From Kaustia mangrovi (GTDB taxonomy: Bacteria; Pseudomonadota; Alphaproteobacteria; Rhizobiales; Im1): a DNA stretch of 64,000 nucleotides. The position numbers and the translations under genes are program-made. Under the pieces are notes generated by a model. It saw nothing but the letters and a program-made list of their open reading frames with translations. It was not told where the DNA came from and searched no databases. The stretch is from NCBI RefSeq assembly GCF_015482775.1, contig NZ_CP058214.1:2346501-2410500 (forward strand), read 5' to 3'. Shown here one piece after another: positions 40,205-51,803 of the stretch. Each line of letters begins with the position of its first letter. Position 1 is the stretch's first letter.

Positions 40205-41188
40205 TCAGTCCCCGTCTTCGGGAATGACGGCGGTGACCTCGATCTCCATCAGCCAGTCCGGCCGGGCGAGCCCCTGGACGATCAGGCCGGTGGAGACCGG
40301 ATAGACCCCCTTGAGCCACTTGCCGACAACCCGGTAGACGGGCTCGCGATGAGCCCGGTCGGTGATGAAGATCTGCACCCGGCAGATATGCTCGAGTGCG
40401 GAGCCCGCCTCCTCCAGGAGCGCCTTCACATTGCGCATTGCCTGTTCGGCCTGGGCGGCGGGATCGCCCGCGCCGACGGTCTCGGCGGTCTCCAGATCCT
40501 GACCCACCTGGCCGCGCACGAAGACCATGGTGCCGCGGGCGCGCACCACCTGGCAGAGGTCGTTGTCGAGCGCCTGGTCGGGATAGGTGTCGCGGGTGTT
40601 GAACCTGCGCAGCCGGTCATGCGCGGCGGGCGGGGCGTCGCGGCGCGCGCCGGCCTCCTTCTCCTCGTCGTGCAGGCGGACCGGGCGGCCATAGGCGCGA
40701 TTGGCATAGAGCAGCGGCGGGCCCGGATCCGCGATCACGATATCGGCGACCTCGCCGATGAAGATGTGATGGGTGCCGTGGCGCACGCTCTCCTTCAGCT
40801 CGCAGTCGAAGGCGACGAGGGCGTCGGCGAGCAGCGGGGCGCCGGTCTCCGCCTGCGTCCACTGCGCACAGTCGAAGCGGTCGCCATGGCGCGGGGCCTT
40901 GCGCCCGGCAAAGATATCGGCGACCTCCGACTGGTCGCCCTTCAGCACGTTCACGCAGAAGACGCCGTTCTCCAGGATCGCCCGGCAGGCCCGGCTGCGG
41001 TGATGGATGCAGACGAGGAGCGACGGCCGCTCCGAATCGGCCGACACCGACGTCATGGCCGACACCGTCACGCCCGCGCGGCCCGCCGGGCCGTCCGACG
41101 TCACCACATTGACGGTCGAGGCGGCATGGCTCATGGCCTCCACGAAGAGGTCCCTGAGAGCCGGGTCGCTGCGTTCGACGGTGACCAC
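40205..41188 (-). CDS. Flavin reductase-RidA (YjgF) fusion protein
   Basis: 327 residues with two domains. Residues about 10-170 are a flavin reductase/HpaC-RutF-type FMN domain (MSHAASTVNVVTSDGPAGRAGVTVSAMTSVSADSERPSLLVCI and GVFCVNVLKGDQSEVADIFAG). After a charged linker (about 171-195) comes a RidA/YjgF domain (LCQVVRARGTMVFVRGQVGQD, MRNVKALLEEAGSALEHICRVQIFITD). The canonical catalytic Arg (P-A-R-S in RidA) is V-S-T here, so classic 2-aminoacrylate deaminase chemistry is unlikely. A GTG start at 41188 is preferred, with GGAAGG about 9 bases upstream. It recalls separate RutF and RutC of the Rut pathway, fused; no rut genes are nearby. Confidence 0.85.
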   Translation of the reverse strand: MVTVERSDPALRDLFVEAMSHAASTVNVVTSDGPAGRAGVTVSAMTSVSADSERPSLLVCIHHRSRACRAILENGVFCVNVLKGDQSEVADIFAGRKAPRHGDRFDCAQWTQAETGAPLLADALVAFDCELKESVRHGTHHIFIGEVADIVIADPGPPLLYANRAYGRPVRLHDEEKEAGARRDAPPAAHDRLRRFNTRDTYPDQALDNDLCQVVRARGTMVFVRGQVGQDLETAETVGAGDPAAQAEQAMRNVKALLEEAGSALEHICRVQIFITDRAHREPVYRVVGKWLKGVYPVSTGLIVQGLARPDWLMEIEVTAVIPEDGD

Positions 41189-41367
41189 TGGCGGCGCCTT
41201 CCTTTCCCGACTGAAGCCGGTCCGCGTGGCGCACGGCGCGACGCGGACGCATATTCGATCCGGCCCGAAAGATCGGCTTCCTTGCCCGCGAAAGCAAGGA
41301 GGTCTTCAAGAATCGATATCGCCCTCGGATACGGGCGGGCGGCTCCGGCGGCGCCTGCCGTCCCGCG

Positions 41368-43050
<1,683 letters not shown>

Positions 43051-43144
43051 GGGGCTGTCTCGCTTTCGGTTGCCACTGGGTGTTCGCCAAGGTCTCGGGC
43101 GCCGTCCCGGAATGTGCCATCCACCGCACAGTCGCATTCATTCG

Positions 43145-43210
43145 TCATCCCCGCGAAAGCGGGGATCCAATGCGGCGATAGAGGCTGGATCCCCGCTTTC
43201 GCGGGGATGA
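43145..43210. repeat. Head-to-head REP-like pair forming a 66-bp inverted repeat
   Basis: A 25-bp unit (TCATCCCCGCGAAAGCGGGG then ATCCA) is followed 16 bp later by its exact reverse complement. Each unit alone folds as CCCCGC-GAAA-GCGGGG, a stem capped by a GNRA tetraloop, so the DNA can form either two small hairpins or one long stem. Related single units occur at 3335 and 18678. It sits between hutC and hutU. Confidence 0.7.
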
Positions 43211-43234
43211 CGCGACGTCTGACACCCCTGGCGC

Positions 43235-44020
43235 TCATGGGCCTGTGTCTCCCTCGTGGGGTTCGCCATGGGCGCGGATGCGGCCGGTGGGCGAGGTGGC
43301 GTAGCGGCCGCGCAGCTCGTAGCGCCCGCCGGGATAAGTGAGGGTCGCGACCGAGGCGACCTGGCCGAAGGACCATGTGCGCCGTTCGAGCGCGAGGCAG
43401 GGCTCGTTGGCGGGAACGCTCAGAAGCGCCTGCTGGGCGTCGGTGGGAAGGACCGCGCGCACCACATGCTCGAGCTGGTCCACGGGCGCGACGGAGACGA
43501 GATAGTCCGTGGTCACGACCTCGGCGTAGTTCTGCTTCAGGAAGTCGGGCGCGACGGCGGGGTTGCAGTAGCGGTCCTCCAGCTGGACCGGCAGGCCGTT
43601 CTCGCTGTGCACGATCAGCACGTGGAACAGCGCGGTGCCGGGCTCGGTCTCGAACTGGCGGGCGCGCTTGGTGTCGGCCGCGACGGTCTCGCCGGCCTCC
43701 ACACGGGCACTGTGGCGGTTGCCGCGCGCGCGGATTTCCTCCGCGATGTTGCGCAGCTCCATGAGGCTCGACTGGCCCGGCGTGCCGCGCACGAAGGTGC
43801 CCACCCCCTGGACGCGCGACAGGAAGCCCTCCTCGGTCAGCTCGCGCAGCGCGCGATGCACCGTCATGCGGCTCGCGCCGAGCTCCTCCACGAGCCGGTT
43901 CTCCGACGGGATGCGGTCGCCGACCGGCCAGTCGCCCTTGCGGATGCGGTCGACAATGTGCCCCTTGATGCGCTGGTAGAGCGGCTGGGGAACGGATGCC
44001 GGCTGGCGGAGCGGGCTCAT
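43235..44020 (-). CDS. hutC: Histidine utilization repressor (GntR/HutC family)
   Basis: 261 residues. GntR winged helix (about 12-80; [48 protein letters not shown]) followed by a UTRA ligand-binding domain (about 100-245). HutC represses hut genes and is released by urocanate. The start at 44020 overlaps the stop of hutI (ATGA). A HutC-like box lies in the hutI-hutF divergent region at 45310, which would let it control both directions. Confidence 0.93.
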   Translation of the reverse strand: MSPLRQPASVPQPLYQRIKGHIVDRIRKGDWPVGDRIPSENRLVEELGASRMTVHRALRELTEEGFLSRVQGVGTFVRGTPGQSSLMELRNIAEEIRARGNRHSARVEAGETVAADTKRARQFETEPGTALFHVLIVHSENGLPVQLEDRYCNPAVAPDFLKQNYAEVVTTDYLVSVAPVDQLEHVVRAVLPTDAQQALLSVPANEPCLALERRTWSFGQVASVATLTYPGGRYELRGRYATSPTGRIRAHGEPHEGDTGP

Positions 44021-45267
44021 GGGGCGAGCTCCCCCCGCACGACCGCGCCATCCTTCAGCACCGCGGCGAGCGGGTTGAAGCCCAGCGGATAGGCCAGCGC
44101 CGCCGGCGTCTCGACATCCCACAGGCAGAGATCGGCGTGCATGCCCCGCGCGATCGCGCCCCGGTCGGCGAGGCGCAGGGCGCGCGCGGCGTTGCCCGTC
44201 ACGCCCTTCAGCGCCTCTTCCGGGGTCAGGCGGAACAGGACGCAGGCCATGTTCATGGCCGCGAGCAGCGAATGGACGGGCGAGGTGCCGGGGTTGAGAT
44301 CGGTCGCCACCGCAATGGGCACGCCCGCCTCGCGCAGCTCCGCCACCGGCGGCAGCCGGGTTTCGCGCAGATAGTAGAAGGCGCCCGGCAACAGCACTGC
44401 GGCGGTTCCCGCCTCCGCCATCGCGGCGACGCCCGCGGCGTCGAGATATTCGAGATGGTCGGCGGACATTGCGCCATGGCGCGCGGCGAGCGCCGCCCCG
44501 CCGAGATCGGAAAGCTGCTCGGCATGGAGCTTGACGGGCAGGCCGTGCGCGCGCGCCGCCGCGAACACGCGGTCCATCTCGTCGACGGAGAAGGCGATAC
44601 CCTCGCAGAAGCCGTCCACCGCGTCGGCAAGCCCCTCGCGCGCCACAGCCGGGATCATCTCGTCGGCGACGAGCGCCACATAGTCCGCGCGCGCATCGCC
44701 GTATTCGGGCGGCAGGGCATGCGCGCCGAGAAAGCTCGTGCTCACGGTCACCGGGCGGGCATGGCCGAGCCGGCGGGCGACGCGCAACATCTTCAGCTCG
44801 CTCGCTGTGTCGAGCCCGTAGCCGGACTTGATCTCGACCGTGGTCACCCCTTCCGCGATCAGCGCGTCGAGCCGCCGGAGCCCCGTTCTGAACAGCGTCT
44901 CCTCGGCGGCTTCCCGGGTCGCCTTGACGGTGGAGACGATGCCGCCGCCGCGCCGGGCGATCTCCTCGTAGGGCACCCCGGTGAGCCGCATCTCGAACTC
45001 GGCCGCGCGGTCGCCGCCATGGACGAGATGGGTGTGGCAGTCGATGAGGCCGGGGGTGAGGAGCCGCCCGCGGCAATCGACGGTCCGGGCATTGCCGGCA
45101 AGGGCCGGATCGAGCGCATCGGACGGGCCGGCCCAGACGATCCTGCCATCCTCTATCGCCACCGCGCCATCCTCCACGAGCCCGTAGGGCGCACCGCCGC
45201 CGGCCATGGTGGCCATCCGGGCATGGGTCAGGACAAGGCGGGTGCTCGCACGCGCGGTTAAGGTCAT
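44017..45267 (-). CDS. hutI: Imidazolonepropionase
   Basis: 416-residue amidohydrolase, third step of histidine degradation. The metal-binding [20 protein letters not shown] motif, [30 protein letters not shown] and [33 protein letters not shown] are all conserved. Length is normal. The gene starts at 45267, divergent from hutF across 64 bp that hold the HutC-like box. It is coupled to hutC by an ATGA overlap. Confidence 0.95.
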   Translation of the reverse strand: MTLTARASTRLVLTHARMATMAGGGAPYGLVEDGAVAIEDGRIVWAGPSDALDPALAGNARTVDCRGRLLTPGLIDCHTHLVHGGDRAAEFEMRLTGVPYEEIARRGGGIVSTVKATREAAEETLFRTGLRRLDALIAEGVTTVEIKSGYGLDTASELKMLRVARRLGHARPVTVSTSFLGAHALPPEYGDARADYVALVADEMIPAVAREGLADAVDGFCEGIAFSVDEMDRVFAAARAHGLPVKLHAEQLSDLGGAALAARHGAMSADHLEYLDAAGVAAMAEAGTAAVLLPGAFYYLRETRLPPVAELREAGVPIAVATDLNPGTSPVHSLLAAMNMACVLFRLTPEEALKGVTGNAARALRLADRGAIARGMHADLCLWDVETPAALAYPLGFNPLAAVLKDGAVVRGELAP

Positions 45268-45309
45268 GGACGCGGCCTCAAGGAACCAGAATGCCGTTGC
45301 TGTCTATGG

Positions 45310-45321
45310 TTGTCTATACTA
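45310..45321. promoter_or_regulatory. Putative HutC operator between hutI and hutF
   Basis: TTGTCTATACTA matches a TTGTATATACAA-like HutC site in 10 of 12 bases and overlaps a second TGTCTAT 10 bases upstream (45301). It lies 10 bp before the hutF start and 42 bp from the hutI start. The HutC consensus is from family knowledge; the match is by eye. Confidence 0.45.
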
Positions 45322-45331
45322 CTCTTTCCGC

Positions 45332-46729
45332 ATGCGGGAACACAAGCTCTGGTTCGAACACGCCCTGATCGGGGATGACTGGCGCCGCGACGTCGTGATG
45401 ACGGTCGGGGCGGATGGCGCGATTGCCGGCATCCGCTCCGATGCGCCGGCGGACGGCGCCGTCCGCCATGAGGGTGCGGCCATACCCGGCATCGCCAATG
45501 TGCATTCCCACGCCCATCAGCGCGCCATGGCCGGGCTGACGGAGCGCTCGGGCCCGGGGCCGGACAGCTTCTGGACATGGCGCGAGCTCATGTACCGCTT
45601 CCTCGGGCGCATGACGCCGGAGGACCTTCAGGCCATCGCCGCCCAGCTCTATGTGGAATGCCTGAAGGCGGGCTACACGGCGGTCGGCGAGTTCCAGTAT
45701 CTCCACCACCAGCCCGACGGGCGCCCCTACGAGACCCGCGCGGAGATGAGCCTGCGCACGCTGGCCGCCGCGCGCGAGACCGGCATCGCCATCACGCTCC
45801 TGCCGACGCTCTACGCCTACGGTGGCTTCGGGGGCGTGCCGGCGGGGGAAGGCCAGCGCCGCTTCCTCAACGATGCGGAGGGCTTCCTGCGGATCGTGGA
45901 GATCCTCGCCGGAACCATCGACGGCGACGCCGACGCCGCCCTCGGCATCTCGCCGCATTCCCTGCGCGCCGTGACGCCGGAGCTCATGGCGGAGACCCTC
46001 GCCGGGCTCGACGCCATCGCACCCGGCGCGCCGGTCCACATCCATGTCGCCGAGCAGGCGAGGGAGGTGGAGGAGTGCATCGACTGGTCGGGCGGGGCGC
46101 GGCCCGTGGACTGGCTCATGGACCGTATCGGCATCGACGCGCGCTGGTGCCTCATCCATGCGACCCATATGGACGAGGGCGAGACGGACCGGCTCGCGCA
46201 ATCGGGCGCGGTGGCCGGGCTCTGCCCCCTGACCGAGGCCAATCTGGGCGACGGGCTGTTCCCGGCCCCGCGCTATCTGGCGGCTGGCGGGCGCATCGCC
46301 ATCGGGTCGGACAGCCACGTCTCGCGCTCGCCGGCGGTCGAGCTCTCCATGCTCGAATACGGCCAGCGCCTGATCCACCGGTCCCGCAACGCGCTCGCCG
46401 GCGGGCCCGGGCGCTCCACGGGCCGCACCCTCTTCGACCGCGTCCGGCTCGGCGGGGCGCAGATCATGGGCCGCCGGACGGGCCAACTCGCCATCGGCGC
46501 CCGCGCCGACATCGCGGTACTGGACACCGCCGCCCCGGCGCTCGTCTCGCGCGAGGGCGACGCGCTCCTCGATTCCTGGATCTTCGCAAGCGATGGCGGA
46601 GCGGTCCGCGACGTCTATGTCGGCGGCCGGCAGGTCGTCGCCGGGGGCCGGCATGACAGGGAAGACGAGATCGCCGCACGCTATCGCGCGGCGCTGGACC
46701 GGCTTCTGGCCGAACCGTCCGCCGGATAA
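45332..46729 (+). CDS. hutF: Formimidoylglutamate deiminase
   Basis: 465-residue amidohydrolase that converts N-formimidoyl-glutamate to N-formylglutamate. Zinc-site motif is GIANVHSHAHQRAMAGLTE (near 48-66), followed by PHSLRAVTPELMAETLA, HVAEQAREVEECIDWSGGARPVDWLMD and GSDSHVSRSPAVELSMLEYGQRL. These identify HutF rather than guanine deaminase. Start ATG at 45332. HutF indicates the two-step branch to glutamate via HutG, not the one-step glutamate formiminotransferase branch. hutH follows by 13 bp. Confidence 0.95.
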   Translation: MREHKLWFEHALIGDDWRRDVVMTVGADGAIAGIRSDAPADGAVRHEGAAIPGIANVHSHAHQRAMAGLTERSGPGPDSFWTWRELMYRFLGRMTPEDLQAIAAQLYVECLKAGYTAVGEFQYLHHQPDGRPYETRAEMSLRTLAAARETGIAITLLPTLYAYGGFGGVPAGEGQRRFLNDAEGFLRIVEILAGTIDGDADAALGISPHSLRAVTPELMAETLAGLDAIAPGAPVHIHVAEQAREVEECIDWSGGARPVDWLMDRIGIDARWCLIHATHMDEGETDRLAQSGAVAGLCPLTEANLGDGLFPAPRYLAAGGRIAIGSDSHVSRSPAVELSMLEYGQRLIHRSRNALAGGPGRSTGRTLFDRVRLGGAQIMGRRTGQLAIGARADIAVLDTAAPALVSREGDALLDSWIFASDGGAVRDVYVGGRQVVAGGRHDREDEIAARYRAALDRLLAEPSAG

Positions 46730-46742
46730 GGGAGGAAGCGAC

Positions 46743-48278
46743 ATGACGCGCACTGCTGTGACCATCGGCCCGCGCCCGCTCGCCTGGGCGGATCTGCGCG
46801 CCGCCCTGCGCGGCCCCGTGAGCGCGACGCTCGACGCGCAGGCGCGCACGGCCATCGCGCGGGGCGCACAGGCCGTTTCGGACCTCCTTGCGCAAGGCGC
46901 GCCGATCTATGGCGTCAATACCGGCTTCGGCAAGCTCGCCAGCCAGCGCATCGCGCCGGAGGAGCTGTCCCATCTCCAGCGCAATCTGGTGCGCTCCCAC
47001 GCCTCGGGCACCGACGAGCCCCTGCCCGCCGGCGACACGCGGCTCGCCATGCTGCTCAAGATCAAGAGCCTCACGGCGGGCCATTCCGGGGTCAGGCCCG
47101 AGCTCGTCGAGGCGCTGATCGCGCTCCTCCATGCCGATATCCTGCCCGTCATCCCGCGCCAGGGATCCGTCGGGGCCTCGGGCGACCTCGCCCCGCTCGC
47201 CCATCTCTCGCTCGTCATCATCGGCGAGGGCGAGGCGCTTCACGAGGGGGTGCGCATCTCCGGCGCACAGGCGCTCGAGCGCGCCGGGGTACGCCCCGTG
47301 GAGCTCGCGCCCAAGGAAGGGCTGGCGTTACTCAACGGCACGCAGGTCTCCACCGCGCTCGCGCTGTCGGGGCTTGCGGAGGCTGAACGGGCCATGCGCG
47401 CCGGGCTCGTCGCCGGCGCCATGTCGGTCGATGCGATCATGGGGTCCGACACGCCCTTCGATCCGCGGCTCCACGAGCTGCGCCCCCATGCGGGCCAGAA
47501 GCTCGTCGCCGCCGAGCTCAGGCGGCTGATCGCGGGCAGCGGCATCCGCGCCTCCCATCTCGAATGCGACCGGGTGCAGGACCCCTATTCCTTCCGCTGC
47601 CAGCCGCAGGTGCTGGGGGCGGCGCGCGACCTGCTCGTGCAGTCCGGCCGCACGCTCCTCACCGAAGCGAATGCGGTCACCGACAATCCGCTCGTCTTCC
47701 CGGAGGATGGCGACGTTCTCTCCGGCGGGAACTTCCACGCCGAACCCGTCGCCTTCGCCTCCGACATCGTGGCACTCGCGGTTTCGGAGACCGGGGCGCT
47801 GGCGGAGCGGCGGGTCGCCGCCCTCATCGATCCGGGCATCAGCTACCTGCCGGCGTTCCTCACAAGCGATGCGGGGCTCAATTCGGGATACATGATCCCG
47901 CAGGTCACCGCGGCGGCGCTCGCGGCGGAGAACAAGCATCTCGCCCATCCCGCGAGCATCGACAGCCTGCCCACCTCCGCCAATCAGGAGGATCACGTCT
48001 CCATGGCGACCCATGCGGGCTGGCGGCTGAAACAGCTCAACGCCAATGTCCGCCGCATCGTGGCCATCGAGCTCATGGCGGCGGCGGAGGGCATCGAGTT
48101 CCGCCGCCCCTTGCGCTCCTCCGCCCCGGTGGAGGAGGCCCATGCGCTGATTCGTGCCGAGATCCCCAAGCGCGAGGCCGACAGGGCCTTCGGCGCGGAG
48201 ATCGAGACCGTCGCGGGCCTGATCGCGGACGGTGCCTTCGACGGCCTCGTCGGCGACCTCGTTGCGGATGCGTTCTGA
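46743..48278 (+). CDS. hutH: Histidine ammonia-lyase
   Basis: 511-residue MIO-type lyase, first step of histidine degradation. The self-cyclising tripeptide is A145-S146-G147 in GSVGASGDLAPLAHLSL. The catalytic-loop IYGVNTGFGKLA contains the conserved Tyr. Other blocks: RCQPQVLGAARDLL and TSANQEDHVSMATHAG. Length is standard. Preceded by hutF with 13 bp and GGGAGGAAGCG, so both come from the divergent HutC-controlled promoter. The next gene is convergent. Confidence 0.97.
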   Translation: MTRTAVTIGPRPLAWADLRAALRGPVSATLDAQARTAIARGAQAVSDLLAQGAPIYGVNTGFGKLASQRIAPEELSHLQRNLVRSHASGTDEPLPAGDTRLAMLLKIKSLTAGHSGVRPELVEALIALLHADILPVIPRQGSVGASGDLAPLAHLSLVIIGEGEALHEGVRISGAQALERAGVRPVELAPKEGLALLNGTQVSTALALSGLAEAERAMRAGLVAGAMSVDAIMGSDTPFDPRLHELRPHAGQKLVAAELRRLIAGSGIRASHLECDRVQDPYSFRCQPQVLGAARDLLVQSGRTLLTEANAVTDNPLVFPEDGDVLSGGNFHAEPVAFASDIVALAVSETGALAERRVAALIDPGISYLPAFLTSDAGLNSGYMIPQVTAAALAAENKHLAHPASIDSLPTSANQEDHVSMATHAGWRLKQLNANVRRIVAIELMAAAEGIEFRRPLRSSAPVEEAHALIRAEIPKREADRAFGAEIETVAGLIADGAFDGLVGDLVADAF

Positions 48279-48299
48279 CCCCTCAGGCGTGCAGGACAA

Positions 48300-48776
48300 T
48301 CAGTCGGGGTCGGGCAGGATCGCCGTCGCCTCGATCTCCACACGCGCCTCCGGCTCCACGAGCGAGACCACCTGGACCAGCGTCATGGCCGGGAAGTTCT
48401 TGCCCATGGCGGCGCGGTAGGCCTGGCCGAGCTCCGGCAGCGAGGCGCGGTATTCGTCCATATCGGTGACATACCAGGTCAGCCGCGCGATGTGGCTGGC
48501 ATCCCCGCCGGCCTCCGCGAGCACGGCGAGGATGTTCGACAGGGCCTGATGCACCTGCGCCAGGAAATCCGCCGGGAAGGTCCCGTCCGTGTCCCAGCCG
48601 ACCTGTCCGGCGATGCAGACCACCTGCCCCCGGCCCATGAGCGCGTTGCTGTAGCCGCGCGGCTTCGGCCAGCCCGCGGGCTGGAGCGGCGTGAGGCCGC
48701 CGCGTTCCGTCGTGTCGGCCAGTGCGGCGTCGAGGGACGGGCCGCGCCCGTCGGTGCGGATACTCACCTTGACCAT
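48300..48776 (-). CDS. RidA-like (YjgF/YER057c/UK114) protein of the aromatic operon
   Basis: 158 residues, a RidA-superfamily fold. GQVGWDTDGTFPADFLAQVHQALSNILAVLAEAGGDASHIARLTWYVTDMDEY is the classic core. The canonical Arg of archetypal RidA is Met here (FPAMTLVQV), so it belongs to the Rid groups that lack 2-iminopropionate deaminase activity by the usual criterion. It lies 25 bp downstream of the aryl-CoA ligase gene. In a 2-aminobenzoyl-CoA pathway, a Rid protein could help hydrolyse an enamine or imine intermediate; that role is inferred. ATG at 48776; an in-frame TTG at 48785 would add three residues. Confidence 0.85.
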   Translation of the reverse strand: MVKVSIRTDGRGPSLDAALADTTERGGLTPLQPAGWPKPRGYSNALMGRGQVVCIAGQVGWDTDGTFPADFLAQVHQALSNILAVLAEAGGDASHIARLTWYVTDMDEYRASLPELGQAYRAAMGKNFPAMTLVQVVSLVEPEARVEIEATAILPDPD

Positions 48777-48801
48777 CTCCTCCAATGAATCCGGCCGACC
48801 C

Positions 48802-50442
48802 TTACGAGGCCTGCGCGACCGAGGCCGACGCGGCCATCTCTCTCAGGCGGAAGCGCTGCAGCTTGCCGGTTTCCGTCTTGGGCAGCTTGTCGATGAACTC
48901 GACCTGCCGGGGATATTTGTAGGGTGCGAGCTCCGCCTTGACGTGCTCCTGGAGCGTGCGCACGAGCCCGGCATCGCCGCGGGCCTCGCCGGCGAGCACC
49001 ACATAGGCCTTCACCACCTGCCCGCGCTCGGCGTCCGGCACCCCGATGACGGCGCATTCCGCCACCGAGGGATAGGTCAGGAGCGCGGCCTCGATCTCCG
49101 GGCCGGCGATGTTGTAGCCCGCCGACACGATCATGTCGTCGGAGCGCGCCTTGAACCAGAAATAGCCGTTGCGGTCGCAGACATAGGTGTCGCCGGTGAC
49201 GTTCCAGCCATCCTGCACATAATCGGCCTGGCGCGGGTCGGCGAGATAGCGGCAGCCGGTGGGGCCGCGCACGGCAAGCCGGCCCGGCTGGCCGCGCGGC
49301 GCCTCGTTGCCGTATTCGTCGATCACCCTCGCCTCGTAATAGGGCACCGGCGTGCCGGTCGCGCCGGGATGGATATCCTCCTCGCGCGCGGCGATGAAGA
49401 TGTGCAGCATCTCCGTCGCCCCGATGCCGTCCATGATGGAGAGCCCCGTCCTGTCGTGCCAGTCGGCCCATGTCGCGGCGGGAAGCGCCTCGCCGGCGGA
49501 GACGCATTTGCGCAAGGAGGAGATATCGGCCTCGCCGAGCTTTGCCAGCATGGCGCGATAGGCGGTCGGCGCGGTGAAGCACACCGTGGCCTTGAACCGC
49601 TCGATCCCGGCGAGCAGCTCGTCCGGCCCGGCCTTTTCGAGAAGCGCCGTGCCCGCGCCGACCCGGAAGGGGAACAGCACCAGCCCGCCGAGTCCGAAGG
49701 TGAAGGCGAGCGGGGGCGAGCCGATGAACACATCGCTCGCCTTGGGCCTGAGGATCTGGTTCGAATAGCAGTCGCAGATCGCCAGCATGTCGCGATGGAA
49801 ATGCATCGTGCCCTTGGGCTCGCCCGTCGTGCCGGAGGTGAAGGCGATCAGGCAGACGTCGTCGGATGCCGTCGGGCAGGCGTCGAACCTGTCGGACGCC
49901 TTGTCCATGAGCGCCTCCAGGCCGTCCTCGGCCTCGCTTTCGAACCAGACGACGCGCTTCAGGCGCGGGGCGGCCTTCGCCGTCTTCTCCATCTCGTCGG
50001 CAAGCCGGCTGTCGCACAGGGCGAGGTCGATCTCCGCCTTGTTCACGATGAAGCCGAGCTCCTTGGCGCGCAGGAGCGGCATGGTCGCGACCACCACGCC
50101 GCCCGCCTTCAGGACGGCGAAATAGGCGGCGACCATCATCGGCGTGTTGGCGGAGCGCAGGAGCACGCGGTTGCCGGCGACGAGCCCCAGATCCTTCACC
50201 AGCACATTGGCGATCCGGTTGACCTTCTCCGCCAGCGCCTCGTAGGACCATTCGACCCCCGGCGCGAGCACCGCCGTGCGGTGGCCGACGCCCTCCTCCA
50301 CATGCCGGTCGACCAGCTCGGAGGCCACGTTCAGAACGTCCGGATAGCCGAGCTTCTCCAGGTTGACGAAGTCCGGCCACTGATCCCGCGGCGGGAGGTT
50401 GTCGCGGGCAAATGTGTCGACATGTGCCGTATAGTCGCCCAT
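48802..50442 (-). CDS. Benzoate-CoA ligase family enzyme, probably 2-aminobenzoate-CoA ligase
   Basis: 546-residue ANL-superfamily acyl-CoA synthetase of the benzoate-CoA ligase type. The P-loop is FTSGTTGEPKGTMHFH, the A5-like motif is MDGIGATEMLHIFIA, the A7/A8 hinge is WNVTGDTYVCDRNGYFWFKARSDDMI, and the adenylation Lys is in PKTETGKLQRF. Sequence PYKYPRQVEFIDKLPKTETGK is typical. Its position directly upstream of a RidA gene and in an operon with ECH, MarR, SDR and a divergent monooxygenase-reductase favours activation of anthranilate (AbmG-like). Salicylate or benzoate remains possible. Confidence 0.88.
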   Translation of the reverse strand: MGDYTAHVDTFARDNLPPRDQWPDFVNLEKLGYPDVLNVASELVDRHVEEGVGHRTAVLAPGVEWSYEALAEKVNRIANVLVKDLGLVAGNRVLLRSANTPMMVAAYFAVLKAGGVVVATMPLLRAKELGFIVNKAEIDLALCDSRLADEMEKTAKAAPRLKRVVWFESEAEDGLEALMDKASDRFDACPTASDDVCLIAFTSGTTGEPKGTMHFHRDMLAICDCYSNQILRPKASDVFIGSPPLAFTFGLGGLVLFPFRVGAGTALLEKAGPDELLAGIERFKATVCFTAPTAYRAMLAKLGEADISSLRKCVSAGEALPAATWADWHDRTGLSIMDGIGATEMLHIFIAAREEDIHPGATGTPVPYYEARVIDEYGNEAPRGQPGRLAVRGPTGCRYLADPRQADYVQDGWNVTGDTYVCDRNGYFWFKARSDDMIVSAGYNIAGPEIEAALLTYPSVAECAVIGVPDAERGQVVKAYVVLAGEARGDAGLVRTLQEHVKAELAPYKYPRQVEFIDKLPKTETGKLQRFRLREMAASASVAQAS

Positions 50443-50454
50443 GGGCCTTGCTCC

Positions 50455-51288
50455 TCAGTTCCCCTCGAACGCCGGCCGCCGCTTCGCGGCGAAGGCGTCG
50501 AACGCGCGGCGGTAATCCTCCGTCTGCATGCAGACCGACTGGGCGAGCGCCTCGGCCTCGATGGCCTGGTCGACGCCCATGTCCCACTCCATATGCAGCA
50601 TTCTCTTGGTCATGGCATTGGCGAAAGTAGGGCCGTCGGCAAGATCGCCGGCAAGCGCGCGGGCCTCGTCGAGCACCGCGTCGGGCGCGGCGAGCCGGTT
50701 GAAGAAGCCCCAGCGCTCCGCCTCCTCGCCCGTCATCGCGCGGCCCGTATAGAGCAGCTCCGACGCCCGGCCCTGCCCGACGATTCGCGGCAGGATCGCG
50801 CAGGCCCCCATGTCGCAGCCGGCAAGCCCCACCCGGTTGAACAGGAAGGCGACCTTGGCGTCCTGCGTTCCGATACGCAGATCGCTCGCCATGGCGACGA
50901 TGGCGCCCGCCCCGGCGCACACGCCGTCGACCGCGGCGACGATGGGCTGCGGACAGGCACGCATGGCCTTCACCAGATCGCCGGTCATGCGCGTGAAGTC
51001 GAGAAGGCCCGCCATGTCGCGCTCCAGCAACGGCTGGATGATCTCGAACACGTCTCCGCCGGAGCAGAAATTGCCGCCCGCGCCGGTGACGACGACGGCC
51101 TTCACCGCCTCCTCGTGGCGCAGCGCATGGAACAGGTCGCGCAGCTCCGCATAGCTCTCGAAGGTGAGCGGGTTCTTGCGCTCCGGCCGGTCGAGCGTGA
51201 CCGTGGCGACCTTGCCGTCGACCGCGAGGCGGAAATGCGCCGGCGCGTACTCGGCGACAGGCAGGGTGATGGTGAACCGGTCGCTCAA
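50455..51288 (-). CDS. Enoyl-CoA hydratase/isomerase family protein (aromatic lower pathway)
   Basis: 277-residue crotonase-fold enzyme. Oxyanion-hole blocks are [19 protein letters not shown] and [29 protein letters not shown]; the catalytic-Glu region [22 protein letters not shown] lacks the second Glu of ordinary hydratases (GCDMGA in place of G...E.G), so a hydrolase or isomerase role is likely, as in ring-opening crotonases. The ATG overlaps the MarR stop by 4 bp (ATGA). Confidence 0.87.
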   Translation of the reverse strand: MSDRFTITLPVAEYAPAHFRLAVDGKVATVTLDRPERKNPLTFESYAELRDLFHALRHEEAVKAVVVTGAGGNFCSGGDVFEIIQPLLERDMAGLLDFTRMTGDLVKAMRACPQPIVAAVDGVCAGAGAIVAMASDLRIGTQDAKVAFLFNRVGLAGCDMGACAILPRIVGQGRASELLYTGRAMTGEEAERWGFFNRLAAPDAVLDEARALAGDLADGPTFANAMTKRMLHMEWDMGVDQAIEAEALAQSVCMQTEDYRRAFDAFAAKRRPAFEGN

Positions 51289-51803
51289 GGCGTCTGCTCC
51301 CTTTCCGCGCCCTGCCGGACGGACGCCTTGAGCGTCTCCAGCAGCGCCATCAGCTCGTCGATCTGCCCGTCGGACAGCCCCTCGAAGACCTCGCCGATCC
51401 AGTCGCCATGCTCGCCGGCCATCTCCGCGAAGCTCTCATGGCCGCGCGCGGTGAGGCGCACATAGGTGGCGCGGCGGTCGTTGGGCGCGGTGCGCCGCTC
51501 GATCAGCCCGTCATTGACGAGGCGCTCCACCAGCCCCGTGACATTGCCGCTGGAGACCATCATGCGCTTGGAGACCTCGCTCAGGGTCAGCCCGTCGGGC
51601 GCCTTCTCGAGCTGCGCCATCAGGTCGAAGCGCGGCAGCGTCACGTCGAAGCGCTGGCGCAGGCGGCGGCGGATTTCCGCCTCGATCATGTTGGTGCAGG
51701 TCAACAGCCTCAGCCACAGCCTGAGCTCCGCCTTGTGCTCGCGCGGGCGCTCATGGGCCTTGGTCTCCGCGTCGAGCGGAATGAGCGGCGCCTTCTCGTC
51801 CAT
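51285..51803 (-). CDS. MarR-family regulator of the aromatic module
   Basis: 172 residues. MarR winged-helix core is [75 protein letters not shown] (about 55-130). MarR proteins near aromatic genes commonly bind the aryl-CoA or acid and release an AT-rich palindrome. It is embedded in a leftward operon (SDR-marR-ECH-ligase-ridA) with overlapping starts. Candidate target sites are the palindromes at 52631 and 19768. No HTH relationship to a specific characterised MarR can be proved by eye. Confidence 0.9.
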   Translation of the reverse strand: MDEKAPLIPLDAETKAHERPREHKAELRLWLRLLTCTNMIEAEIRRRLRQRFDVTLPRFDLMAQLEKAPDGLTLSEVSKRMMVSSGNVTGLVERLVNDGLIERRTAPNDRRATYVRLTARGHESFAEMAGEHGDWIGEVFEGLSDGQIDELMALLETLKASVRQGAEREQTP

